Shown here one piece after another: positions 8,632-16,734 of a DNA stretch of 64,000 nucleotides. How positions within the stretch are numbered: the first letter of the stretch is position 1; every line of letters starts with the position of its first letter. The DNA comes from Nocardia xishanensis NBRC 101358 (GTDB lineage Bacteria > Actinomycetota > Actinomycetes > Mycobacteriales > Mycobacteriaceae): positions 1-64,000 of the forward strand of contig NZ_BDCF01000013.1 in assembly GCF_001613365.1 (NCBI RefSeq), given 5' to 3'. The notes below the pieces were generated by a model. That model did not search any database and was not told the origin of the DNA. It saw only the letters and a list, made by a program, of their open reading frames with translations. Position numbers and translations under genes: made by a program.

Positions 8632-9150
8632 CCACGGCCACGAACCGGCCGCCCAGCACGTCGAGCCTTCGTGCCGGGCTCGCGATGTCCCGGAAGAGCT
8701 TGCCTCGGCCTCGGCCGCGTCGTCATGCGCGGCCGGCGAGGCGAGCGGGTACATGACGACGAGCGCCGTGCCGTGACACGAAAAGCGCACCGGCAGTGGG
8801 CCATCCAGTCTGGCAAGGCGGCCTGCGAGCGCGCCGCTACCGTCGCGGAACGGCAGAGCGTCGTCCGTCAGCCGAACATTGAGGACGTTGACTCCGGCGA
8901 GATAAGCGCGATTGGCGATGGCGCCGTAGGCGTCGGCGAGTCGAGAGGCGTTCGGGAAGAACTCGTTGGCCGCGGTGTCCCACGCCTTGCCCCACTCTTG
9001 ACCGACCTCGTCATTTCCCGCCATGCCGGCGGCATACAGTTCGACGAGGTGGGCGACCTCTTCGAGCTTCTGTCGGATGACGAAGGACGCGTTGTCGGCC
9101 GCGCGCGCGAACTCGAAGTACGGAAACCAGTGGTGGTCGACGATCGCCAT
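8419..9150 (-). pseudogene. Remnant of a WXG100-like type VII effector gene
   Basis: The first ~110 encoded residues are helical and contain AAGMAGNDEVGQEW, the AGND-type signature of nocardial/streptomycete WXG100-like N-terminal domains of type VII secreted effectors. A GGGGG-rich RBS precedes tandem ATG codons at 9153 and 9150. After about residue 130 the sequence becomes low quality, and the frame stays open for 213 bases antisense to the SDR coding end. The toxin-like C-terminus expected of full-length members is missing. I read this as a truncated gene; a short expressed protein cannot be excluded. Confidence 0.5.
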
Positions 9151-9377
9151 CATTCCCCCTTGCGCTGGCGACCAGCTTACCGAGACTGTATTTGTCCTCT
9201 ATCGTTGCGGCAGTTCGGATCTCAGCTGCGATTGTCGGCGGGTGCGGGCCACGCGACGTAGTGGAAGTTGCCTCGGGGATCGCGTTCGGGGCATGCCCGG
9301 CCGAGCGTCTGCTCGAGCCCGGCTGGAGGTCTCGTGTAGCGGCCGGCCTCAGGCGGCGATAGCTTCGAGGACCTACC

Positions 9378-10112
9378 CTAGGGCAGTTGGGGTCCGGTCA
9401 GTCCGATGCTGGCGGCGAGGTCGGCGAGGGTGGCGTCGAAGAGTGCGTCCGGGTCGGTGACGGGCATCGGATAGTTGCCGAAGACCTCGAGGGTGACGTG
9501 GCCGTACAAGCGCGCCCACAGCGTCATCATCAGATAGGCCACGCCCAGGTCGAGTTTCTCGGCGGGGAACTTCTGACCCGATTCGGCGAGCATGGCGAGC
9601 AGTTCGGTTTGGAAGTCGATCAGATCCTCGCGCAGCGCGCCGGGGATGGTGTCGGTCGACGGGGTCACCAGGTCGTAGGTGGTGAGCAGCCTGCCTGCCG
9701 CACCGAGGAAGACGCGGCCGAACGGTTCGTCGAATTGCCGCATCCCGCCGGGATTTTCGCCGTTCGGCGAAGCGAAAACAAGGGTGAACTCGTGCGGGTG
9801 GGTGAGGGCCCAGCGCCGGAAGCCCTTGCAGATGGCGAACAGTTGCACCACGCCGTCATCCGGGAGTTCGGCCACCTGCCCGGCGAGATCGTCGGCCAGG
9901 TCGACGCAGATGTCCCGGCGCAGCGCCCCGACCAGGTCTTCGCGCGATGCGTAGTAGCGATACAGCGCGGGCGCGGTGATGCCGAGATCGCGCGCGATGG
10001 CGCGCAGGGTCAGCGCCTCGGGACCGTGCTCGGCCAGCACCGTCCTGGCCACTCGCCGGATGTCCGCGTCGTTCACGGCGGGCATCCGGCCCCGTCGTGC
10101 GGGTTGTGTCAT
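9378..10112 (-). CDS. TetR regulator coupled to CYP125 (WHG-type C-domain)
   Basis: A 244-residue TetR protein. The HTH sits near residues 15-60 (LTLRAIARDLGITAPALYRY) and the C-terminal domain has the LWARLYGHVTLEVFG pattern typical of the WHG subgroup. Its ATG overlaps the stop of the P450 gene by 4 nt (ATGA), so the regulator is translated with the enzyme. Autoregulation through the palindrome at 11389-11417 upstream of the P450 is plausible. The ligand is unknown; a sterol intermediate is a guess from context. Confidence 0.88.
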   Translation of the reverse strand: MTQPARRGRMPAVNDADIRRVARTVLAEHGPEALTLRAIARDLGITAPALYRYYASREDLVGALRRDICVDLADDLAGQVAELPDDGVVQLFAICKGFRRWALTHPHEFTLVFASPNGENPGGMRQFDEPFGRVFLGAAGRLLTTYDLVTPSTDTIPGALREDLIDFQTELLAMLAESGQKFPAEKLDLGVAYLMMTLWARLYGHVTLEVFGNYPMPVTDPDALFDATLADLAASIGLTGPQLP

Positions 10113-11335
10113 TCGTATGCGACCTGCCAGCTCTTGATGCCGTTCAACCAGCCCGAGCGTAGCCGCACCGGCGCGGAAACCTCGCGCAGGTTCGGCATCA
10201 CGTCGGCGATGGCGTTGAAGATCAGGTCGAGTTGCAGCCGCGCCAGGTTCGCGCCGACGCAGAAGTGCGTGCCGGTGCCGCCGAAGCCCACATGCGGGTT
10301 GGGGTTTCGGGTGATGTCGAATTCGAACGGCTCGACGAAGCGCTCCTCGTCGAAGTTGGCCGAGGCGTAGAAGAGGCCGACGCGCTGACCTTTCCGCACG
10401 GCCTGGCCGCCGACCTCGGTGTCCTGCAACGCCGTGCGCTGGAAGGCGATCACCGGCGTCGCCCACCGGACGATCTCGTCGGGCGCGGTGCGCGGCCGCT
10501 CCGCCTTGTACAGCTCCCACTGCTCGGGGAAGTCGATGAACGCCTTCATGCCGTGCGTGGTGGCGTTGCGGGTCGTCTCGTTGCCCGCGACGGCCAAAAG
10601 GATGACGAACCAGGCGAATTCGTCCGATCCGAGCGCCTCGCCGTCGAGGTCGGCGGTGACCAGCTGGCTGACGATGTCGTCGGCCGGGCACTTGCGGCGC
10701 TCCTCGGCGAGATTCCAGGAGTAGCCCATGATCTCGGCGGTGGCCAGCTTGTGGTTGCCGTCGAAATCGGGATCGTCGTAGCCCATCATCTGGTTGGACC
10801 AGTCGAACAGCTTGCCGCGGTCGGACTGCGGCACGCCGAGCAGCTCGGCGATGGCCTGCAACGGCAGCTCGCAGGCGACCTGCTGAACGAAGTCGCCGCC
10901 GCCGGTCTTCTTGGCCTCGTGGACGATTCGCTCGGCGCGCTCGTGCAGCGCGTCGCGCAGGCTCTGCACGGCGCGCGGCGTGAAGCCGCGCGAGATGATC
11001 CGGCGCAGCTTGTCGTGGATGGGCGGATCGGTGTTGACCAGCATGGCGCGCTGGATATCGATCTCGTCGCGGGTGATGTCGCCGTTGAAGCGGATCACCG
11101 CGGTGTTGGCGTTGGTGGAGAAGACCTCGGAGTTCTTGGAGATCTCCTTGATGTGGTCGAGCTTGCTCACCACCCAGTAGCCGCCGTCGTCGAATCCGCT
11201 GACGCCCGTTGGCTGGTCGACCCACCAGACGGGGGCGGTCCGGCGGAGCTCGGCCCACTCCTCGACGGGAAGCCGGGTGGCGAGCAGATCGGGATCGGTG
11301 AAGTCGAAATCGTGCGAGATGGACGGCGCGGACAC
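10109..11335 (-). CDS. cyp125: Cytochrome P450, CYP125 family (sterol C26/C27 hydroxylase type)
   Basis: A 408-residue P450. The I-helix A-G-N-E-T-T motif supplies the oxygen-activating acid/Thr pair, the E-x-x-R lies in the TAPDEIVRWATP region, and the heme loop G-F-G-G-T-G-T-H-F-C places the proximal Cys near residue 358. The end RLRSGWLNGIKSWQV matches what I recall of Mycobacterium CYP125A1 almost residue for residue, as do FDFTDP near the start and the SRGFTPRAV segment. CYP125 oxidises the terminal methyl of the cholesterol side chain to the acid. The GTG at 11335 is chosen for AAAGGAGG four bases upstream. A KstR-like box precedes it. Confidence 0.9.
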   Translation of the reverse strand: MSAPSISHDFDFTDPDLLATRLPVEEWAELRRTAPVWWVDQPTGVSGFDDGGYWVVSKLDHIKEISKNSEVFSTNANTAVIRFNGDITRDEIDIQRAMLVNTDPPIHDKLRRIISRGFTPRAVQSLRDALHERAERIVHEAKKTGGGDFVQQVACELPLQAIAELLGVPQSDRGKLFDWSNQMMGYDDPDFDGNHKLATAEIMGYSWNLAEERRKCPADDIVSQLVTADLDGEALGSDEFAWFVILLAVAGNETTRNATTHGMKAFIDFPEQWELYKAERPRTAPDEIVRWATPVIAFQRTALQDTEVGGQAVRKGQRVGLFYASANFDEERFVEPFEFDITRNPNPHVGFGGTGTHFCVGANLARLQLDLIFNAIADVMPNLREVSAPVRLRSGWLNGIKSWQVAYE

Positions 11336-11346
11336 GGTACCTCCTT

Positions 11347-11360
11347 TGGAACACGTTCCA
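11347..11360. promoter_or_regulatory. KstR-type operator upstream of cyp125
   Basis: TGGAACACGTTCCA fits the mycobacterial/rhodococcal KstR consensus TNNAACNNGTTNNA at every fixed position. It lies 11 bases before the P450 start, overlapping the region just 5' of the RBS. CYP125 is a KstR target in Mycobacterium tuberculosis. No KstR gene is in this window, so the regulator would act in trans. Confidence 0.65.
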
Positions 11361-11388
11361 CAGGAGTGAACCACACCACACTCAATTT

Positions 11389-11417
11389 GTGAACACCATT
11401 TAGTAAATCAGGTTCAC
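11389..11417. promoter_or_regulatory. Nested palindrome GTGAAC...ATTTA-g-TAAAT...GTTCAC
   Basis: The outer arms GTGAAC/GTTCAC (11389-11394, 11412-11417) enclose perfect inner arms ATTTA/TAAAT (11398-11408). It sits between the P450 start and the 3' end of the next TetR gene. The form fits a TetR operator. The P450-linked TetR (9378-10112) is the most likely partner. It also marks the AT-rich promoter of the P450 unit. Confidence 0.5.
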
Positions 11418-11430
11418 TGAACTTTCCGTC

Positions 11431-12102
11431 TCAGTCCGACGGCGGTCCCGCGAGTATCGCCGTGACCACGTCCACGAGCTCGGTCATCACCTGTTCGGGG
11501 CTGAGCTGGATGCCCGAGATGGCCAGCAGGTCTTGGGTTTGATGCACGTCGCCGAGGACCTGGAAGGTCAATGTCATGGCCTGCGCTAGGCGGAACCGGA
11601 GGGTGGGGCGGGGCAGGTCGGGGAAGGCGCGGCCGAGCAGGGTCATGAAGCGGACGGCCTGATCGGAAAATCCCTCGGCGACAGTCGACAGCGCCGGATG
11701 GCCGCTGCCGAGAATGCCCGCGATGAACTTGACCCACGATCCGCCCTCGCCGGTCGCCATCTCCCACACGGGCAGCACGAACGCCTCGGCCAAGCCGCGA
11801 GCGGTGACAGCGCCCGAGTGCTCGACGTCGTCGAGCAGGGCGGCGCGCCGGGCCGCGACCGCATCGCTCCGCTGCCGGATCAACGCCTCGATCAGGGCTT
11901 CCTTGGAGCCGAAATGATAATGCACCGCAGCGACATTCGCGCCGGCGGCGGACATCACCGCGCGCAGCGACACCGCGTCGATGCCGCGTTCGGCGAACAG
12001 TCGCTCGGCGGCCAGCACCAGGCGCCGGTCGGTCGGCATGGCTAGTTCTTCTTCGCTGATCCGAAGCTCGGCACGGTCCGCTGCGCTGGTCACCTGCTGC
12101 AT
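11431..12102 (-). CDS. TetR-family regulator divergent from aldehyde dehydrogenase
   Basis: A TetR protein of 223 residues from the ATG at 12102; a second ATG at 12039 would give 202 residues and keep the whole HTH, and neither start has a strong RBS. The HTH includes SLRAVMSAAGANVAAVHYHF, the form seen in CerR/YbiH-like TetRs, with a large C-terminal ligand domain. The divergent gap to the aldehyde dehydrogenase holds a 31-bp near-perfect palindrome. Similar sequence occurs before the thiolase operon at 19928-19956, so it may govern both. The effector is likely an acyl-CoA or aldehyde, by context only. Confidence 0.85.
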   Translation of the reverse strand: MQQVTSAADRAELRISEEELAMPTDRRLVLAAERLFAERGIDAVSLRAVMSAAGANVAAVHYHFGSKEALIEALIRQRSDAVAARRAALLDDVEHSGAVTARGLAEAFVLPVWEMATGEGGSWVKFIAGILGSGHPALSTVAEGFSDQAVRFMTLLGRAFPDLPRPTLRFRLAQAMTLTFQVLGDVHQTQDLLAISGIQLSPEQVMTELVDVVTAILAGPPSD

Positions 12103-12134
12103 TGTAATCACCGTTCGCCCAGCGTAAGCGCAAT

Positions 12135-12165
12135 CTCTATCAACTGATGCAATCACTTGATAGAG
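12135..12165. promoter_or_regulatory. 31-bp near-perfect palindrome, TetR operator
   Basis: CTCTATCAA (12135-12143) and TTGATAGAG (12157-12165) are exact inverted copies. Inside them TGAT and ATCA also pair around GCA, giving 14-bp arms with one mismatch. It lies directly upstream of the aldehyde dehydrogenase start and 33 bases from the TetR start. CAATCACTTGAT within it resembles CAATCACGTGAT at the thiolase operon promoter. Confidence 0.7.
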
Positions 12166-12173
12166 TGCGAGTC

Positions 12174-13724
12174 GTGACCACGCCGACCGTTGCAGCCCAC
12201 GACCTCGCGGCACTGACCAGCCTGGTGACGGGCGATCCGTCCGACACCGTTCCGGTGGCCGAGGTCTTCACCGGAACGGTTGTGGCGGACCTGCCGCAGT
12301 CCTCGCCCGGCGACGTCGCCGCGGCATTCGCCCGTGCCCGCGCCGCCCAGGCCGAATGGGCGCGCCTTCCGGTGCGGCGTCGCCTCGCGGTGTTCGAACG
12401 CTTCCACCGCCTGGTCCTGGAGAACCATCGGACGATCACCGACTTGATCCAGATCGAGACGGGCAAGGCGCGCCGGATGGCCTTCGAGGAGCTGTGCGAT
12501 ATCCCGATGGTCATCAGCCACTACCTGAAGCGCGCGCCGCGGCTGCTGCGACCGGTGCGGCATCCCGGCGCCATCCCGCTGGTCAGCTCGTCGACCGAGA
12601 TTCGCAAGCCACGCGGGGTCGTCGGCGTGATCGCGCCGTGGAACTTCCCGTTCGCCATCGGCTACTGCGACGCCATCCCGGCGCTGATGGCCGGGAACGG
12701 AATCGTGCTCAAACCCGACAATCGCACCCCGCTCAGCCCGGCGTTCGGGCTGCGGCTGCTGCTCGAGGCCGGGCTGCCAGAGGGGCTGGTTCAGCTGGTC
12801 TGCGGCGAGGGTCCTGCGGTGGGTCCCGCCGTGGTGGACGGCGCCGATTTCGTGATGTTCACCGGCTCCGAGGCGACCGGGCGGCTGGTGGCGAAACAGG
12901 CGGGGGAGCGCCTCGTCGAATCGTGTCTGGAACTGGGCGGCAAGAATCCGATGATCGTGCTGGCCGACGCGGACGTGCCGGCGGCGGCGCACAGCGCGAT
13001 CGACGGGGTCTTCGCGAACACCGGTCAGCTGTGCCTGCACATCGAGCGCATCTATGTGCACGAATCGGTGTATCCCGCGTTCCGGGACGAGTTCACCGCG
13101 CGGGTCGCGGCGCTGCGGGTCGGGCCCGGCTACGACTTCGATGCCGACATGGGCGCCGTGATCTCGGCCGATCAGTGCGCTCGCGTCGCGGCGCAGGTCG
13201 AGCAAGCCGAGTCCGCTGGAGCTCGGGTGCTCACCGGCGGCCGGGCACTGCCGGAACTGGGGCCGACCTTCTACGCGCCGACAGTGCTGGAGGCCGTCAC
13301 CGCGGAGATGGACGTCTTCGGCGCGGAGACCTTCGGCCCCGTCGTCGCGCTGTATCCGTTCACTACCGTCGACGAGGTAGTCCAGCTCGCGAACGATACG
13401 CGCTACGGGCTGAGTGCGAGCGTGTGGGGCCGCGACTTGCCCGCGGCGCGCGCGGTCGGTGCGCGCCTCGCCGCCGGACACGTGAACGTCAACGACTGCG
13501 CGGCGCTCGCCTACGCCGGAAAGAGCGCGCCCTCCGGAGGTTTCAAGGCGTCGGGGATGGGTGTGCGCAACGGAGACCAGGGACTGTTGAAGTTCACCGA
13601 GGCGACCAACGTGGCCACGCTGAAGCGCCAGGTGCTCGGACCGAAGCCGGGACAGCCGTACGATGCGTACCTCGACCGAACCCTCACGACGCTGTCGCTG
13701 CTGCGCCGCTTCCGCATACGCTGA
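12174..13724 (+). CDS. Aldehyde dehydrogenase (succinate-semialdehyde dehydrogenase type)
   Basis: A 516-residue NAD(P)-dependent aldehyde dehydrogenase. I-A-P-W-N-F-P is the Rossmann signature, the general base Glu lies near residue 253 in LELGGKNP, and the nucleophile Cys is near residue 286 in GQLCLH. The KSAPSGGFKASGMG region closes the active site. The pattern is closest to GabD2-like succinate-semialdehyde dehydrogenases, but next to a sterol side-chain set it could oxidise a different aldehyde. Upstream in-frame ATG (12147) and GTG (12165) fall in the operator, so GTG 12174 is preferred; a leaderless start is possible. Confidence 0.88.
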   Translation: MTTPTVAAHDLAALTSLVTGDPSDTVPVAEVFTGTVVADLPQSSPGDVAAAFARARAAQAEWARLPVRRRLAVFERFHRLVLENHRTITDLIQIETGKARRMAFEELCDIPMVISHYLKRAPRLLRPVRHPGAIPLVSSSTEIRKPRGVVGVIAPWNFPFAIGYCDAIPALMAGNGIVLKPDNRTPLSPAFGLRLLLEAGLPEGLVQLVCGEGPAVGPAVVDGADFVMFTGSEATGRLVAKQAGERLVESCLELGGKNPMIVLADADVPAAAHSAIDGVFANTGQLCLHIERIYVHESVYPAFRDEFTARVAALRVGPGYDFDADMGAVISADQCARVAAQVEQAESAGARVLTGGRALPELGPTFYAPTVLEAVTAEMDVFGAETFGPVVALYPFTTVDEVVQLANDTRYGLSASVWGRDLPAARAVGARLAAGHVNVNDCAALAYAGKSAPSGGFKASGMGVRNGDQGLLKFTEATNVATLKRQVLGPKPGQPYDAYLDRTLTTLSLLRRFRIR

Positions 13725-13832
13725 CCGCGAAATCGAGTCGTACGGCCGTGGCTCACCCATCGGGGAACCGGGGACGCGGCGAAGGAGACGCCGTTGGTGC
13801 CGCAGTCGCGGCAACTGTGGGCAAATGCGCGA

Positions 13833-13855
13833 AACCGGCTGAGCCTCAGCCGGTT
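13833..13855. terminator. Bidirectional hairpin terminator
   Basis: AACCGGCTGAG and CTCAGCCGGTT are perfect 11-bp inverted arms around one base (in RNA, about 10 bp with a 3-nt loop). It lies between the convergent aldehyde dehydrogenase and acyl-CoA ligase genes. There is only a short T-run on either side, typical of actinobacterial terminators. Confidence 0.7.
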
Positions 13856-13869
13856 CCGTTACATATCCG

Positions 13870-15474
13870 TCAAAGTCCGAGTCGGTCGGCCGCCAGTTCG
13901 CGCACGGCCTTCTTGTCGGGTTTGCCGAGGCCGGTGAGCGGCAGCTCGTCGATGACGAGGACGTGCTTGGGCACCTGGACCGAGCCCTTGCGCTGCCGGA
14001 CGCTCTCCTGGATCTCGGCGGTCACCGTCTCGACGGCGGTCGAATCGCCCTGCGCGGCAGGATCGAGCACGACGACGGCGGTCACCGCCTCCCCCCAGCG
14101 CGGGTCGGGCACGCCGACGACCGCGACCTGCGAGACCGAGGGGTGTTCAGCGACAACGTCTTCGACTTCGCGCGGAAAGACGTTGAAACCGCCGGTGACC
14201 ACCATGTCCTTGCTGCGCCCGACGATGTGCAGGAAGCCGTCCTCGTCCGCGCGGGCGAGATCACCGGTGCGCAGCCAGCCGTCGCGGAAGGTCTCCGCGG
14301 TCGCCTCCGGCTTGTTCAGGTAACCGGCGGCGACCAGCGGTCCGGAGACGCAGATTTCGCCGACCTCGCCGGGCGCGACCGCCTTGTCGTCGCCGTCGAG
14401 CAGCGCGACGCGCAGCGCCGCCGATGGGCGTCCGCAGGAGGTGAGGCGTTGCGAATCGTGTTCGCGTTTACCGAGATAGCTGATCGCCATCGGCGCTTCG
14501 GACTGCCCGAAGTACTGCGCGAAGATCGGCCCGAAGCGCTCGATCGCCTGCGTCAACCGGGTCGGGTCGATGGCCGAGGCGCCGTAGTACACCGTCTCCA
14601 GCGACGACAGGTCGCGGGTCGCGAGATCCGGGTGGTCGAGCAGCGCGTAGAGCATCGACGGAACCAGCATGGTCGCGGTGATCCGGTGCTCCTCGATGGC
14701 GCGCAGCACCTCGCCCGGTTCGAAGCGGGGGACCACGACGCACTGCCCGCCGAGCAGGACCACGGGGAGGAAGAAGGCGGCGCCCGCGTGCGAAAGCGGC
14801 GTGCAGATCAGGAACTTCGGTCGTTGCGGCCATTCCCATTCCGACAGCTGGATCTGGGTCATCGTCGCCATGGTGAGCGCGGATCCGATGACGCCCTTGG
14901 GCTTTCCGGTCGTGCCGCCGGTGTAGCTGATCGAGATCACCGCGTCCGGCGGCAGGTCGGTGGCCTCGATCGGCTCCGGATCGACCGCCGCGGCGGCCGC
15001 CGTCAGATCGATGCCGACGTCGGCGAGCTCCGGCGGCACCGCGCCGAGCACGAGGACGCGGTTCAGTCGCGGCACCTTGTCGATCAGTTCGCGGGCGCGC
15101 TGCACGAAAGCGGGCACCGGATCGAGCACCAGGGTGGTGATGCCCGCGTCGTCCAGCACGTAGGCGTGGTCGTCGAGCCCGCCCATCGGATGCAGCGCGG
15201 TGCGCCGATAGCCGCGGACCTGCCCCGCGGCGATGGTGAACAGCACCTCGGGCCGATTGAGAGCCAGCACGCCGACGGGCGTGCCGGTGTCGACGCCGTT
15301 GGCCGCGAACGCGGCCGCGTAGCGGCTGATCGCATCGAGCACGTCGGCGCCGGTGAGGACGGTCTCGCCGAGGGTCAGCACCGGATCGTGCCGGTGCCTG
15401 CGGAGCCCGGCCACCAGGCTGTGGCCGTTGTGCACCGGCAGTCGCAGGTGAGTGTCGGGATCGATTGTCGTCAT
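13870..15474 (-). CDS. fadD8: Acyl-CoA synthetase, FadD8-like
   Basis: A 534-residue ANL-family adenylate-forming ligase. Y-T-G-G-T-T-G-K-P-K-G is the P-loop, Y-Y-G-A-S-A and Y-F-G-Q-S-E-A are the A4/A5 motifs, W-L-R-T-G-D the A7 Asp, and the C-terminal P-L-T-G-L-G-K-P-D-K-K carries the adenylation Lys. The GYRRTALHPMGGLDDHAYVL segment and the ending match my memory of mycobacterial FadD8 very closely. The substrate is unproven. It is the last gene of the thiolase operon, 49 bases after the SCP-x thiolase stop, and should activate a side-chain acid or its breakdown product. Confidence 0.88.
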   Translation of the reverse strand: MTTIDPDTHLRLPVHNGHSLVAGLRRHRHDPVLTLGETVLTGADVLDAISRYAAAFAANGVDTGTPVGVLALNRPEVLFTIAAGQVRGYRRTALHPMGGLDDHAYVLDDAGITTLVLDPVPAFVQRARELIDKVPRLNRVLVLGAVPPELADVGIDLTAAAAAVDPEPIEATDLPPDAVISISYTGGTTGKPKGVIGSALTMATMTQIQLSEWEWPQRPKFLICTPLSHAGAAFFLPVVLLGGQCVVVPRFEPGEVLRAIEEHRITATMLVPSMLYALLDHPDLATRDLSSLETVYYGASAIDPTRLTQAIERFGPIFAQYFGQSEAPMAISYLGKREHDSQRLTSCGRPSAALRVALLDGDDKAVAPGEVGEICVSGPLVAAGYLNKPEATAETFRDGWLRTGDLARADEDGFLHIVGRSKDMVVTGGFNVFPREVEDVVAEHPSVSQVAVVGVPDPRWGEAVTAVVVLDPAAQGDSTAVETVTAEIQESVRQRKGSVQVPKHVLVIDELPLTGLGKPDKKAVRELAADRLGL

Positions 15475-15523
15475 TGGTGTTTCAGCTCCGAGGGCTCGTC
15501 GTTGACCAGATGTCCTGCGCGGT

Positions 15524-16714
15524 TCAGGCCGGACCGGCGTAGAGGGTGACGACGCAGGCGCCACCGAGACCGAGGTTGTGCGCCAAGGCGATCCGCGCGT
15601 CCGGTACTTGCCGCTCGTCCGCGAGTCCGCGCAAGTGCCAGGAGAGTTCGGCCGTTTGCGCCAGCCCGGTGGCGCCGAGTGGGTGTCCCTTGGAGATCAG
15701 TCCGCCGGACGGGTTGACCACCCATTGGCCGCCGTAGGTGGTGGCGCCGGATTCGACCAGCGGGCCCGATTCGCCCTCCCCGCACAGGCCGAGCGCCTCG
15801 TAGGTGATGAGTTCGTTGATCGAGAAGCAGTCGTGCAGTTCGATCACGTCGACGTCGTCGATGGTGATCCCCGCGGCATCGAGGGCGCGCCGGGACGCGG
15901 TGCGGGTCATCGGGGCTCCGACGACATCGATCATCGACGCGGTGGAGAACGCGGTCTCGCCATCGGTGACCAGTTCCTGCGCGAGGATCTCCACGGCCTG
16001 CCCCGCGAGCCCGAGTTCGCGCACCACGTCCTCGCTCACCAGCACGGCCGCCGCCGCACCGTCCGACATGGGCGAGCACTGCGAGCGGGTCAGCGGACCG
16101 TGCACGGGCACGTCGCCGAGAACCTGCTCTAGCGTGTAGGCATTCTGGAACTGCGCCAAAGGATTTCGCGTCGAGTGCGCGTGATTCTTCACCGCGACGG
16201 CGGCCAGTTGCTCTGGCGTCGTGCCGTAGCGCTTGCTGTGCTCCACCGCCGCGTTGCCGAAGAACTGCGTGGTCATCGGCGCGCGGCCGAAGTCGTACTG
16301 CGCGGCCATGACTCGCAGGTGCGCGTCTACGGTAGTGGTCTTCGGCGGCGTCGCGGGCCCGGCCATCGCCTCCTTGGTCATCTGCTCGAACCCGACGGCC
16401 AGCGCCACGTCCGCGAGACCCGCGCCGATCCATTCGCGCGCCAGCATCAGCGCGGTGGATCCGGTGGCGCAGTTGTTGTTGACGTTGACCACCGGAATGC
16501 CGGTCAGCCCGACGTCGTACAGTGCGCGCTGCCCCGCCGCGGAGGGCTGGAACACATACCCGACGGCGGCACGCTGCACCCGGTCGTAACCTAGGCCCGC
16601 ATCGCCGAGCGCGTCGCGCACCGCCGCACCGACCATTTCCGGATAGGTCCATTCCTTGGACCCGATCTTGACGAACGGCGTCATGCCGACGCCGACGACG
16701 AACACCCGTCGCAT
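15524..16714 (-). CDS. SCP-x type thiolase (lipid-transfer protein/thiolase)
   Basis: A 396-residue thiolase of the SCP-x group. N-N-N-C-A-T-G-S holds the acylated Cys, H-D-C-F-S-I-N-E is the SCP-x specific loop and the H-P-L-G-A-T-G motif gives the catalytic His, so both thiolase residues are present. Such enzymes cleave 3-ketoacyl-CoA, including branched and sterol side chains. The start ATG has AGGAG eight bases upstream. It follows the Ltp4-like gene by 20 bases in the same operon. Contrast with the next two paralogues, which lack these residues. Confidence 0.88.
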   Translation of the reverse strand: MRRVFVVGVGMTPFVKIGSKEWTYPEMVGAAVRDALGDAGLGYDRVQRAAVGYVFQPSAAGQRALYDVGLTGIPVVNVNNNCATGSTALMLAREWIGAGLADVALAVGFEQMTKEAMAGPATPPKTTTVDAHLRVMAAQYDFGRAPMTTQFFGNAAVEHSKRYGTTPEQLAAVAVKNHAHSTRNPLAQFQNAYTLEQVLGDVPVHGPLTRSQCSPMSDGAAAAVLVSEDVVRELGLAGQAVEILAQELVTDGETAFSTASMIDVVGAPMTRTASRRALDAAGITIDDVDVIELHDCFSINELITYEALGLCGEGESGPLVESGATTYGGQWVVNPSGGLISKGHPLGATGLAQTAELSWHLRGLADERQVPDARIALAHNLGLGGACVVTLYAGPA

Positions 16715-16734
16715 CTTCGTACTCCTGTCTCGGT

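Noticed and set aside
9154..9377. Small plus-strand frame across the gap after the effector remnant
   Set aside because: Arg/Cys-rich, overlapping both neighbours, no RBS; nothing convincing in this gap.
12153..13814. Long minus-strand frame across the aldehyde dehydrogenase
   Set aside because: Antisense to a gene with all active-site motifs; composition typical of high-G+C shadow frames.
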